A program made the translations under genes and the position numbers. 64,000 nt of DNA from NCBI RefSeq assembly GCF_001431205.1, contig NZ_LGPC01000013.1, positions 1 to 64,000 of the forward strand, read 5' to 3'. The notes below the pieces were generated by a model. It made no database searches. It saw only the letters and a list, made by a program, of their open reading frames with translations, and had not been told where the DNA came from. The DNA comes from Staphylococcus sp. NAM3COL9 (GTDB lineage Bacteria; Bacillota; Bacilli; Staphylococcales; Staphylococcaceae). This document shows positions 19,590-27,498 of this stretch, piece after piece (the first letter of the stretch is position 1; every line of letters starts with the position of its first letter).

Positions 19590-19605
19590 ATGAACATTTA
19601 TTCAT
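19590..19605. promoter_or_regulatory. Probable CzrA operator
   Basis: ATGAACATTTATTCAT, an ATGAA-6-TTCAT inverted repeat between the -10 box and the czrA SD. ArsR-family zinc sensors bind 'TGAA-6-TTCA' sites of this form, so binding would block transcription start. Confidence 0.7.
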
Positions 19606-19634
19606 ATATTAATATAAATGGATTTAATTGTCAA
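19606..19634 (-). promoter_or_regulatory. czrAB promoter
   Basis: On the minus strand a consensus TTGACA (19634-19629), 17 nt, TAATAT (19611-19606). The -10 box abuts the CzrA operator. Confidence 0.75.
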
Positions 19635-19715
19635 AGTATAATTCGCTTTAGTTTTAAAATCCTACAGAAGTGGTAGACTTTCAAGTAGTAACTACATTTA
19701 AGGAGGCAATAATTT

Positions 19716-20372
19716 ATGAGTATATTAGTAATTGGAGCAAATGGTGGCGTTGGCCAACATCTAGTAAATCAATTAAAAGAACGCGGTGAAAGCTTTACAG
19801 CTGCTGTGAGAAAGCAAGAACAAGTAGACGCGTTAAAAGATAAAGGCATAGATGCAACTTTAATAGATGTAGAAATGGATGATATCGAAACATTGACTGA
19901 AAAGGTTAAAGGATTTGATAAAGTTGTCTTTTCTGTTGGATCTGGTGGAAACACAGGCGCAGATAAAACAATCAGTGTGGATTTAGATGGTGCAATTAAA
20001 TCAATTAAAGCAAGTGAAGCCAATAACGTAAAACAATATGTGATGGTTTCAACTTATGATTCTAGAAGAGAATCGTTCGAAGCGAGTGGAGGTTTAAAAT
20101 CATATACAATTGCAAAGCACTATGCTGACGAATATCTTAAACAAGCAGATGTAGGTTATACAATTGTGCATCCAGGCGGTTTATTAGATGATGCAGCTAC
20201 GAATAAAATTGAAGTAGGTGCATTTTTTGAAGGTAGAGGATCAATTCCTCGTGAAGATGTAGCATCTGTATTAACTGAGGTTTTGACTTCAGATGATTAC
20301 TTAAATACTGAGTTCCAAATTGTTAGTGGCAATGAAGCAATTTCAAACGCTTTATCAAATTTTAATAAATAA
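19716..20372 (+). CDS. NAD(P)-binding oxidoreductase, NmrA/SDR-like
   Basis: A 218-residue single-domain Rossmann protein of the atypical SDR (NAD(P)H-binding, YwnB/NmrA-like) type. It has the nucleotide-binding motif VIGANGGVGQHLV (residues 4-16), a YDSRR segment and a downstream HPGGLLDD stretch. Such proteins serve as small reductases or redox sensors; the substrate is not predictable. AAGGAGG precedes the start. Monocistronic, divergent from czrA, with its own terminator. Confidence 0.82.
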   Translation: MSILVIGANGGVGQHLVNQLKERGESFTAAVRKQEQVDALKDKGIDATLIDVEMDDIETLTEKVKGFDKVVFSVGSGGNTGADKTISVDLDGAIKSIKASEANNVKQYVMVSTYDSRRESFEASGGLKSYTIAKHYADEYLKQADVGYTIVHPGGLLDDAATNKIEVGAFFEGRGSIPREDVASVLTEVLTSDDYLNTEFQIVSGNEAISNALSNFNK

Positions 20373-20395
20373 TTATCAATTATAGAGCTGGTTTT

Positions 20396-20437
20396 AGAAG
20401 CCAATTTACATGAAAGTGTAAATTGGTTCTTTTTTTA
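20396..20437 (+). terminator. Terminator of the NAD(P)-binding protein gene
   Basis: AGAAGCCAATTTACA pairs with TGTAAATTGGTTCT (one mismatch) across a 6-nt loop, then T8. Confidence 0.85.
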
Positions 20438-20512
20438 TTTGAAATATATAGCTTATAATATAAATGAATAGCAAAAATTTGATACAATGATAGATATCGT
20501 TTGGAGGTAATT

Positions 20513-21211
20513 ATGAAAATTTCAAACACGAAAATCTATGAACAAATCGCTGACATTATTTTAGAAAGTATAAAATCAGGGGAGTATCAAGTAGGTGATA
20601 AGTTACCTTCTATACAAAAACTTGGTCAACAGTATGGTGTAAGCGTCGCATCAGTGCGAGAGGCATTAAATGCTTTAAGAACAATTGGCATTATAGAAAT
20701 GAAACAAGGATATGGCACATTTATTAAGCAAATAGAACCTACCTTTTTTGAATTAGGCGATAAGTTCACGTCGTTAGATCAAATTACAGAACTTTTAGAA
20801 TTAAGGGAAATCGTAGAAAGTGCTACGGTAGAAAAGGCTGCCATATATCGCAATGAAGCAGATTTAGTGGATTTAAAGAAAGCATTGGATGAAATGGGTG
20901 AAGCGGTAACAGATGGCACATCTGGTGAAAAAGCAGATTTACAATTTCATCTTTCAATTGCAAAGGCAGCAAAAAATTCATTGCTAGTTGAGCTATTAAA
21001 TAACATTTCTGAATTAATGCAAGATTCAATGGAAGAAACAAGGAAGATCTTTATTTATAGCAAACAAAAAACAATGAATAAATTACATGAAGAACATGTG
21101 GTTATTTATAATGCAATCATAGAACAAAATGCTACTTACGCAGTTAAATCCATGGAATCTCATTTATTAGAAGTTAAAGAAACTATTTTAGCTAATTTTA
21201 AAGAGCAATAA
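20513..21211 (+). CDS. GntR-family (FadR subfamily) transcriptional regulator
   Basis: A 232-residue DNA-binding regulator with an N-terminal winged helix-turn-helix (residues 5-70, including KLPSIQKLGQQYGVSVASVREAL) and an alpha-helical FCD ligand domain (about 85-225) with the metal-site residues spread over LQFHLSIAKAA and EEHVVIYNAI. FCD-type GntR proteins usually sense carboxylic acids such as lactate or gluconate. No transporter or catabolic gene lies beside it, so the effector is unknown. Started at 20513, behind TTGGAGG; an in-frame TTG four codons earlier is inside that SD. Confidence 0.87.
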   Translation: MKISNTKIYEQIADIILESIKSGEYQVGDKLPSIQKLGQQYGVSVASVREALNALRTIGIIEMKQGYGTFIKQIEPTFFELGDKFTSLDQITELLELREIVESATVEKAAIYRNEADLVDLKKALDEMGEAVTDGTSGEKADLQFHLSIAKAAKNSLLVELLNNISELMQDSMEETRKIFIYSKQKTMNKLHEEHVVIYNAIIEQNATYAVKSMESHLLEVKETILANFKEQ

Positions 21212-21239
21212 TATTTGGTAAGTATTTAGAAGTGAGGCG

Positions 21240-21268
21240 AAAAGCTAATTTTTAAAATTAGCTTTTGT
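21240..21268 (+). terminator. Terminator of the GntR gene
   Basis: AAAAGCTAATTT/AAATTAGCTTTT stem with a very short loop and a T-rich tail. Confidence 0.75.
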
Positions 21269-21386
21269 TGTGTGAATCTAAGTCGGCAAAGATGACTAGA
21301 AATAGGAATAAAAGTGCTGAGACTTTATAAAAAGCTTTAATATAAGCGTGTTTTTTAATAGTTAGCTACTGCAAATACAACAATGT

Positions 21387-21418
21387 GACTGAGACATGTA
21401 TTTATGTTTCAGCTTTTA
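21387..21418 (+). terminator. Orphan hairpin of the 'gactgggacat' terminator type
   Basis: CTGAGACAT pairs with ATGTTTCAG across GTATTT and is followed by CTTTTATTT. It is a degenerate copy of the hairpin found after fba at 43886-43927, with the same loop. No gene ends just before it. Confidence 0.5.
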
Positions 21419-21474
21419 TTTATATTTATTAAGTTTATTACACATGCTTTTCACTTTAGGTTGTTGTGCAATAA

Positions 21475-21613
21475 TAAAAGTCCAAACTTCCATAGTTTGG
21501 ACCTTATCGCAAATTTTATATTTTTGAAAAAGTAATCAGCTTTTTCAAGTACATCATAATAAACTTTTAATTACCTTATATGTAAAACAAATAGAGTCTG
21601 TTTTCATGACTCT
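21475..21613 (-). ncRNA. Candidate small RNA (about 140 nt), unidentified
   Basis: Read leftwards, a promoter (21649-21620) is followed by a 5' hairpin ATAGAGTC/GACTCTAT, a loosely structured middle, a second hairpin TTGAAAAAG/CTTTTTCAA, and a terminator hairpin GTCCAAACT/AGTTTGGAC (21502-21480) with a U-rich tail. ATAAGGT occurs twice, once in the open middle and once just before the terminator. A frame of 13 codons (MMYLKKLITFSKI) lies inside but has no properly spaced SD. The complete promoter-hairpins-terminator layout on a strand with no gene supports an independent sRNA. I could not match it to an sRNA I know. Confidence 0.6.
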
Positions 21614-21619
21614 ATAGTA

Positions 21620-21649
21620 ATTATAATATTTTTAGGTATATAATGGCAA
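21620..21649 (-). promoter_or_regulatory. Promoter of the candidate small RNA
   Basis: On the minus strand TTGCCA (21649-21644), 18 nt, perfect TATAAT (21625-21620). A cre-like TGTAAAATTTTCACA lies just upstream (about 21657-21672) but lacks the central CG. Confidence 0.55.
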
Positions 21650-21751
21650 GTATTTTTGTGAAAATTTTACAGCAATAATATAATTATTCATTACTATGCT
21701 AAAACATGTAATTGAGCCAAATAAAACAATCTATTATGCTTTATAAAAAAT

Positions 21752-21760
21752 TGATATAAT
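21752..21760 (+). promoter_or_regulatory. Extended -10 promoter for the manA leader
   Basis: TGATATAAT matches the extended -10 form TGnTATAAT; no good -35 is seen. Transcription would begin near 21767 and give a leader of about 180 nt. Confidence 0.45.
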
Positions 21761-21774
21761 AACAAGTGGTTTTA

Positions 21775-21826
21775 GTATCATTGAACGCTGAATTAGGCGT
21801 TTATAACGCGTATCGTTATATGATAC
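21775..21826 (+). ncRNA. Three-way-junction RNA element in the manA 5' leader
   Basis: A closing helix GTATCA (21775-21780) with TGATAC (21821-21826) encloses two hairpins: AACGC-8-GCGTT (21784-21801) and TATAACG-5-CGTTATA (21802-21820). The second hairpin abuts both the first and the closing helix without unpaired bases. All pairs are Watson-Crick. There is no U tract, so it is not a terminator. It is not a riboswitch class I can recognise. Confidence 0.45.
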
Positions 21827-21945
21827 AATCTTTATAGCTCAAATAAAAAATACAAAACTATACATACAAATTTCCGTTGAAAGTATTTTATATAGAAATA
21901 CTTAAAATTTAAATGAAGCAACTTAAGAATTTGGAGGTGTGATTA

Positions 21946-22884
21946 ATGCCATTATTTTTAAAACCAATTTTCCATGAAAAAATATGGGGTGGCAATAGAT
22001 TAAAAGAATTAGGATATGATTTACCAAGCGATTGTATTGGAGAAGCATGGGGGATATCAGCGCACCCAAATGGCAAATGTGAGATATTAAATGGACCCTA
22101 CCAAGGTCAGACTTTAGACCAAGTTTGGAATGACCATAGAGAATTGTTTGGTGATTTTCCAAGTAAGGAATTCCCGTTAATGACTAAAATTGTTGATGCT
22201 AAAGAAGCACTGTCAGTACATGTTCATCCAGATGATGCATATGCTTATGAAAAAGAGAATGGTCAATATGGAAAGTCTGAGTGTTGGTATATAATCGACG
22301 CTAAAGAAAATTCAGAAATTATCTATGGACTTACTGCAGAGACGAAAGAGCTGGCCATAGATAAATTAAATGACGAAGCGTTTAATGGATTATTTAATAG
22401 AGTTAAAGTTAAACCTGGAGAATTTTATTTTATTCCTGCAGGTACAATCCATTCCATAGGCGCAGGTATTCTTGTGTATGAAACGATGCAATCTTCAGAT
22501 GTAACGTATCGCGTGTATGATTTCGATCGTGAATATGACTCTGGGAATAAACGCAAACTTGACCAAGGAAAAGCTAAAGATGTCATTGAAATAGCCAATG
22601 ATAATATAAACATTTCTACAGACACTGAAATCGTAGAAAATCACAAACGTACACAACTCGTATCTAATGATTTTTTCACAATTGTGAAATGGGAAATTTC
22701 AGGGACACTAAATTATATGAAACCAAGAGAGTTTGTTCTCGTATCAGTACTTAAAGGTGAGGGACAAGTGATTATTGATGGTGAAGTTTATGATTTAAAT
22801 CACGGACAAAACTTTATTCTAACTTCAGACGACTTAGATACAATATTTGAAGGAGACTACGAACTAATAGTAAGTTACTTATAG
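21946..22884 (+). CDS. manA: Mannose-6-phosphate isomerase, class I
   Basis: Zinc enzyme interconverting mannose-6-phosphate and fructose-6-phosphate. The 312-residue cupin-fold protein has KIWGG near the N terminus, the zinc-binding HVHPDDAYA (about 95-103), the catalytic region PAGTIHSIG (about 165-173) and the DFDRE segment of the class I (type 1) enzymes of Firmicutes. It is as long as other Firmicute ManA proteins. TTGGAGG precedes the ATG. A long structured leader (about 180 nt) lies upstream, and a small membrane protein gene follows 19 nt downstream. Confidence 0.95.
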   Translation: MPLFLKPIFHEKIWGGNRLKELGYDLPSDCIGEAWGISAHPNGKCEILNGPYQGQTLDQVWNDHRELFGDFPSKEFPLMTKIVDAKEALSVHVHPDDAYAYEKENGQYGKSECWYIIDAKENSEIIYGLTAETKELAIDKLNDEAFNGLFNRVKVKPGEFYFIPAGTIHSIGAGILVYETMQSSDVTYRVYDFDREYDSGNKRKLDQGKAKDVIEIANDNINISTDTEIVENHKRTQLVSNDFFTIVKWEISGTLNYMKPREFVLVSVLKGEGQVIIDGEVYDLNHGQNFILTSDDLDTIFEGDYELIVSYL

Positions 22885-22903
22885 AAAAATGGAGTGTTTT
22901 GAA

Positions 22904-23134
22904 ATGTATAAATTTTTGTATATCTCATTAGTTTGTGGAATATTGGCAAGTGCAGGCATATTTTTAAAATTACCAATTTTTCCTTCTATGGCATTTCCAG
23001 TCATTATAGGGATAATTGGGATAATTTCAGCATTGGTCACGATTCCTAATAAAGAGATAAGCGGTTTATTAAAGCTAGGCGGGGTTATGATTAACATTAT
23101 GCCGATTATGGCTGCGTTTGCCGTAGCGCAATAG
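22904..23134 (+). CDS. Small hydrophobic membrane protein
   Basis: A 76-residue protein with two or three membrane segments (residues 4-24, 28-46 and 55-74 in the frame beginning MYKFLYISL) and almost no soluble part. I do not recognise the family. The start at 22904 is preferred because TGGAGTG lies 7 nt upstream; an ATG five codons earlier has no SD. It is probably co-transcribed with manA and ends at a terminator. Confidence 0.65.
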   Translation: MYKFLYISLVCGILASAGIFLKLPIFPSMAFPVIIGIIGIISALVTIPNKEISGLLKLGGVMINIMPIMAAFAVAQ

Positions 23135-23145
23135 CTAATAAGTAC

Positions 23146-23181
23146 AGTATCTTTACATTATTGTAGAAGATACTTTTTTTG
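23146..23181 (+). terminator. Terminator of the manA transcript
   Basis: AGTATCTT (23146-23153) pairs with AAGATACT (23167-23174), followed by T8. Confidence 0.85.
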
Positions 23182-23380
23182 TGATTTTACAAAAAGTATA
23201 AACAGAATAAAATTATTTCGAAATATACTTTACGAAGTATCTTATGATTAATGATTTGTATTTGCTGTAAGTATTTAGCTGAAAAGATTTAAATAAACAT
23301 TATAAAATATAATCTTTGTTTTTACAGTTTTATGTCAAAAGAAATATGCTAAAATGGAACTAAATTAGGAGGTGGCAAGT

Positions 23381-24361
23381 GTGAACAAAGTGCGAGGAAT
23401 CATGATGACCTTGGTAATTGCAATGGTTGCAACAATATTAGGAAGTGAATTTCCAGTCATTGGCGGTGCGATTTTTGCTATTATTATAGGAATTATTATC
23501 AATAATATAATTTTAATTCCAAAAAAATATGAAGCTGGTATTAAATATAGTAGCAAAAAGATTTTGCATTACAGCATTATTGTGCTTGGGTTTACATTGA
23601 GCTTTCAATCTATTGGAGCAATTGGATGGAAATCTTTACCAATCATTATCATTACTTTACTTGCTGCCTTTATAACTGTGTTCTTCTTAATGAAGATATT
23701 TAAAATTAATGAACATTTAAGTATTCTAATAGGGGTTGGAACAGCAATATGTGGGGGATCAGCAATTGCTGCAACAAGTCCTGTAATTAAAGCGAAAGAA
23801 AGTGAAGTAGCATTCGCTATTTCTACAATATTTTTATTTAATTTAATAGCAGTATTTATATTTCCACCATTAGGCCATGTATTAAATATGGGGCAAACTG
23901 CATTTGGATATTTTGGAGGAACAGCTATTAATGATACTTCAAGTGTGATTGCTGCAACTTCAAACTATGGCAATACGGCCTTAGAAACGGGCGCAGTTGT
24001 AAAATTAACGCGTACGTTAATGATTATACCGGTGGTACTCTTTTTTACATATAGAACGATACGTAAAGAAAAAGCGAAACAAACTGATACATCTATCGCT
24101 AAAATATTTCCATGGTTTATTGTATGGTTTATCGTAGCATCTTTAATAAGTACTGTTTTTAATTTTTCACCTACAGTGATACATGTATTCCAACAAATTT
24201 CATTGTTTTTAATTACAATGGCAATGGCTGGTATTGGATTAAGTGTTGATTTCAAACAATTTAAGCAAGCAGGTATAAAACCGGTAATGCTTGGACTAGT
24301 AACATGGATAGTCGTCATTATTTCAAGTTTAATTACAATGAAGTTGATAAACTTATTGTAA
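23381..24361 (+). CDS. YeiH-family (UPF0324) membrane protein, putative anion exporter
   Basis: A 326-residue polytopic membrane protein (about ten segments) of the YeiH family, PSE-type putative sulfate or sulfonate exporters. The conserved GTAICGGSAIAATSPVI (about 123-139) and GTAINDTSSVIAA (about 185-197) blocks are both present. A GTG start at 23381 is chosen because AGGAGG lies 8 nt upstream; another in-frame GTG at 23372 overlaps that SD. Monocistronic; substrate not shown by the sequence. Confidence 0.85.
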   Translation: MNKVRGIMMTLVIAMVATILGSEFPVIGGAIFAIIIGIIINNIILIPKKYEAGIKYSSKKILHYSIIVLGFTLSFQSIGAIGWKSLPIIIITLLAAFITVFFLMKIFKINEHLSILIGVGTAICGGSAIAATSPVIKAKESEVAFAISTIFLFNLIAVFIFPPLGHVLNMGQTAFGYFGGTAINDTSSVIAATSNYGNTALETGAVVKLTRTLMIIPVVLFFTYRTIRKEKAKQTDTSIAKIFPWFIVWFIVASLISTVFNFSPTVIHVFQQISLFLITMAMAGIGLSVDFKQFKQAGIKPVMLGLVTWIVVIISSLITMKLINLL

Positions 24362-24432
24362 TATTTGTTTAGAAGGAATTTTTTGCATATAATAGTAAGA
24401 TAGAATTTTTATATGAGATAAGGAGTATCTAA

Positions 24433-25800
24433 ATGGCAGAGGAAACAAGTTATTTTTGGTTAAACTGCGGATATAATCGCTGGAACCATAATGAACTATT
24501 AGTAGGTCAAACGACATTATTTGAATCAGGTGCACAATTTAATCCTTCACAAGGTTTCCGATCATTTAAACAAGCTAAAGCAGGAGACCGTGTTATCTTT
24601 TATCAAGTACAAATGGATACTGGTTTATTAGGTTTTGGAGAAATTATAAATGTACAAACAGGTGCTCAAAATAAAATTCGCGTTCATTTTCAATTACAAG
24701 AACAGCTTAAACCATTAACTGCAGATTATTTGAAAAGAAGCGAACAATTAGAATTTAGAATGAGAAACATGAAAGAAACTTTATTCAATCAAATTACACA
24801 AGATGAATTTGAATTAATTGTGAGTTTAGGTAAAGGAGAAACAAAAATCCCTCGCTACTTTTTTATATCTGAAGAACAAGAGTTTGAACCTGAATCATAC
24901 AATACAATATATACGCACACATATAACGGTATTAAACGAAATGGTTATCATTTTTACACGCAACTTGAAATAGGTGATCAACTTATTTTTTATAATAAAA
25001 ATAGAGATCAGTCCGTCATTGGTGTAGGAGAAGTGAGCAAGCATATACATGAAAAAGCACCTATACCTGGAAGAACAAACAGTACTGCAATTGAGATTTA
25101 TTTTGAAAAAGAAATAGACCCTGTCTCATTGGGTACATTAAACAAACATCCTAAATTAAAAAATTTATATTATCTTCAAGAAAACGCAAAACAAGCTATT
25201 GCTAGCATGTCTAAAACACAATTCGATGCGATTCGTGAAATAAGTGAAAATGATGGTATGAAATCACAGTTTGAAGCGGTTAAAAGTGGACAGATGATTG
25301 ATGAACATACTGAAGATTTAAAGCCGTTGATTTTACTCGTAGTTGATAAAGGCGAAGGCTTAAAGGCTGCTGAAGATTTATTACAAAAAACGAATGCGAA
25401 ACCAGTTATAACTTCTGGTCATCCTGACTTTTCTGAAGATATGTTGTACGGTAAATATTTACCAAATGAAACAGGTGCACTGTACTATAGAGAAGGATTC
25501 ATAACGAATCTTATGCCACGTACAGATAAAAGCTATCTTGTTATAGATAACTTTAATCGCATTGATCCAGATATATTCCAAACATATATTAATGTGCTAG
25601 AAGGTTATGAAGTAACATTACCACGCTATAATAGAGACGGTAGTATGGTTAAATGGTCTAGAAAAAAAGATTCGTTTTATCATTTTAATCCAAATTGGCA
25701 TATTGTGGGTATCACATATGATGATTTAAATGAAATTAAACAAAAATATACTGAGCAATTTTTGAAATACACAAGAATCGTGAAAGTAAATCAAGGATAA
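24433..25800 (+). CDS. Tandem EVE-domain protein fused to a degenerate McrB-like AAA domain
   Basis: A 455-residue soluble protein. Residues about 5-135 and 140-280 look like two EVE (PUA-like) domains: each starts with an aromatic-rich YFWLNCG or YFFISEE strand and has a GDRVIFYQV or GDQLIFYNK strand and a LLGFGEI or VIGVGEV strand. EVE domains bind modified bases in DNA or RNA. Residues 295-455 match the McrB GTPase core from Walker B onwards: YLVIDNFNRIDPDIFQTYIN (McrB: LIIDEINR...) and FNPNWHIVGITYDD (McrB: vPeNlyiIGTMN). The Walker A loop is absent (LLVVDKGEG stands in its place), the catalytic Glu after Asp372 is Asn373, and the sensor Asn is lost. This suggests an inactive AAA fold used for binding. 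No mcrC or methylase lies nearby. AAGGAG precedes the ATG. Confidence 0.75.
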   Translation: MAEETSYFWLNCGYNRWNHNELLVGQTTLFESGAQFNPSQGFRSFKQAKAGDRVIFYQVQMDTGLLGFGEIINVQTGAQNKIRVHFQLQEQLKPLTADYLKRSEQLEFRMRNMKETLFNQITQDEFELIVSLGKGETKIPRYFFISEEQEFEPESYNTIYTHTYNGIKRNGYHFYTQLEIGDQLIFYNKNRDQSVIGVGEVSKHIHEKAPIPGRTNSTAIEIYFEKEIDPVSLGTLNKHPKLKNLYYLQENAKQAIASMSKTQFDAIREISENDGMKSQFEAVKSGQMIDEHTEDLKPLILLVVDKGEGLKAAEDLLQKTNAKPVITSGHPDFSEDMLYGKYLPNETGALYYREGFITNLMPRTDKSYLVIDNFNRIDPDIFQTYINVLEGYEVTLPRYNRDGSMVKWSRKKDSFYHFNPNWHIVGITYDDLNEIKQKYTEQFLKYTRIVKVNQG

Positions 25801-25872
25801 TCTTTAAGTCATAGTGTATTTAAAGTTAAATGATATAACATAAGCTATGGACATAGCCATACTTAAAATAGA

Positions 25873-25918
25873 AGCACCAATTCATTATGTTTTTTTAGTG
25901 GATTGGTGCTCTTTTTTT
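25873..25918 (+). terminator. Terminator after the EVE protein gene
   Basis: AGCACCAAT (25873-25881) pairs with ATTGGTGCT (25902-25910), followed by C and T7. A related hairpin occurs at 28099-28138. Confidence 0.85.
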
Positions 25919-26118
25919 AATGCTTAGTGTTCATAGTGTTAGTCCTATCGAGTTTAAAATGTCCACATCGGTTATAATTAAAAGATAAATGTCAATCAAA
26001 CTAGAAAACGAGTGATATAATGATTTGATTTTATAATTTTAGGATATAATAATAATGTGGAGAAATCATATTTACTTATGAAGTGACAATAAATATCTTA
26101 CTGTTAGGGGTGAAGTAT

Positions 26119-26502
26119 ATGCCAATAATATATTATGATGCCAATTGTGTATATTGCTATAATTATGCAATTTGGTTAATACAAAATGGGTTATCAAGAC
26201 GTTATCAATTTGCGGAATTACAAGGTGAAATAGCGCAAAATTTATTTGAGAATTATCCTAAAACAAAACAATACGACAGTGTTATATTACAAGAAGGGGA
26301 TTATTTCGAATATAAATCTGATGCAATCACAACTCTAATCACAACACTGACAAATTATAAATGGATCGGGATATTGCTACATTTGACACCTAAACCACTT
26401 AGAGATTTAGGATATCAATTCTTTGCTGATAATAGAAATAAAATGTGGAAAACGCATTGGCATCAGCCTAATGCTTATGAAAAATCATTTTTTATTGATT
26501 GA
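26119..26502 (+). CDS. DCC (DUF393) thiol-disulfide oxidoreductase family protein
   Basis: A 127-residue thioredoxin-like protein of the DUF393/YuxK family. It begins MPIIYYDANCVYCYN with the CxxC redox motif at residues 9-12, and has the family's SDAITTLI block in the middle and a WKTHW segment near the end. The start at 26119 puts this motif near the N terminus as in relatives and follows TAGGGGTG. It is 19 nt upstream of the ribokinase gene and may be co-transcribed. Confidence 0.82.
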   Translation: MPIIYYDANCVYCYNYAIWLIQNGLSRRYQFAELQGEIAQNLFENYPKTKQYDSVILQEGDYFEYKSDAITTLITTLTNYKWIGILLHLTPKPLRDLGYQFFADNRNKMWKTHWHQPNAYEKSFFID

Positions 26503-26521
26503 ATAGACGGAGGAAGCAAAT

Positions 26522-27385
26522 ATGGAGAACATTGTTGTAATAGGGAGTTCATCAATTGATTTAGTAGTGAAAACAGACGTTTTACCACAAGCGGGTGAAA
26601 CAGTTATGGGTAATTCATTTTTTACAACTACAGGTGGTAAGGGTGCTAATCAGGCTGTTGCAGCAGCTCGTTTGAGTGATAAGGTCTATATGATAGGCGC
26701 TGTAGGCGATGATGATAATGGGAAAAAGATTATAGAAAATTTAAAACAAAACAATGTAGATACAACTTTCATAGACAAAATCGAAAATGAAACTTCTGGA
26801 ACAGCGCATATTACACTATTCGAAGATGATAATCGAATCATCGTTGTGCCTGCTGCTAATAATCATGTAACTCCAGAAAAAGTGTTGCCAAAGCTCGATC
26901 ACTTTGGTGTAGGAGATATTATTTTGATGCAGCATGAAATACCAGAACAAACAATTAAAGAAGTAACTGACTACGCAGTTAAACGTGATATAAGAGTAAT
27001 ATTAAACCCAGCACCATTTCGTAAAATTGATAAAGAAATCATAGACAAAGTGACTTGGATTACGCCTAATGAGTCAGAAAGTGAACTTCTATTTGAAAAT
27101 AAAGTAGTTGAAGCACTCAAAGCATATCCCCGTAAACTCATTGTAACCAAAGGGGCAGCAGGTGCTATGTTTTATAATGATTCTCAACAGCTTATTAAAG
27201 GGTATAAAAAGCAAGTCATTGATACTACAGGGGCTGGAGACACATTCAATGGTGCTTTAGCTGTTGCACTAATTGAAAACAAGACTTTGGAAGAAGCGGT
27301 TGATTTTGCTAATTTAGCTGGTAGTTTTTCTGTGACTGGATTAGGTGCTCAAGGGGCAATGCCATACAGAAACGAACTGGATTAA
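26522..27385 (+). CDS. rbsK: Ribokinase (PfkB family)
   Basis: Phosphorylates D-ribose to ribose-5-phosphate. The 287-residue protein has the two PfkB signatures: GGKGANQAVAAARL (about 39-52) and DTTGAGDTFNGA (about 239-250, catalytic Asp in GAGD). It is slightly shorter than typical ribokinases. No rbsD or ribose permease lies next to it, so the assignment to ribose rather than another pentose or nucleoside rests on sequence similarity alone. GGAGG precedes the ATG. It could connect with the nearby deo genes, which release deoxyribose and ribose phosphates. Confidence 0.85.
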   Translation: MENIVVIGSSSIDLVVKTDVLPQAGETVMGNSFFTTTGGKGANQAVAAARLSDKVYMIGAVGDDDNGKKIIENLKQNNVDTTFIDKIENETSGTAHITLFEDDNRIIVVPAANNHVTPEKVLPKLDHFGVGDIILMQHEIPEQTIKEVTDYAVKRDIRVILNPAPFRKIDKEIIDKVTWITPNESESELLFENKVVEALKAYPRKLIVTKGAAGAMFYNDSQQLIKGYKKQVIDTTGAGDTFNGALAVALIENKTLEEAVDFANLAGSFSVTGLGAQGAMPYRNELD

Positions 27386-27436
27386 TTTCCCTTAACTTGG
27401 GTATAATATAGTGAAGTTATGAAACGACAACTCAGA

Positions 27437-27451
27437 TTATAATAATTATAA
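27437..27451. promoter_or_regulatory. PerR box (perfect consensus) upstream of dps
   Basis: TTATAATAATTATAA matches the PerR consensus TTATAATnATTATAA at all 14 defined positions. It lies 19 nt upstream of the -35 of the dps promoter. Confidence 0.8.
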
Positions 27452-27469
27452 TTTATAAATAAGAATCGC

Positions 27470-27498
27470 TTTACAGATTGTAATGATTATTATATAAT
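27470..27498 (+). promoter_or_regulatory. dps promoter with a second PerR box in the spacer
   Basis: TTTACA (27470-27475), 17 nt, TATAAT (27493-27498). The spacer bases 27478-27492, TTGTAATGATTATTA, match the PerR box at 13 of 15 positions. PerR bound here would occlude RNA polymerase, and oxidation of PerR by peroxide would release it. Confidence 0.72.

Noticed and set aside
21560..21580. Short peptide MMYLKKLITFSKI as a type I toxin
   Set aside because: The nearest SD-like AAGG is too far upstream, the peptide is only 13 residues, and no antitoxin RNA is apparent on the other strand.
21475..21613. Candidate sRNA as RsaE or RsaI
   Set aside because: The C-rich UCCC motifs of RsaE and the pyrimidine-rich open region I associate with RsaI are not present.
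21775..21826. Three-way junction as purine riboswitch or hammerhead ribozyme
   Set aside because: The conserved junction bases of the purine riboswitch and the CUGANGA/GAAA core of hammerheads are absent.
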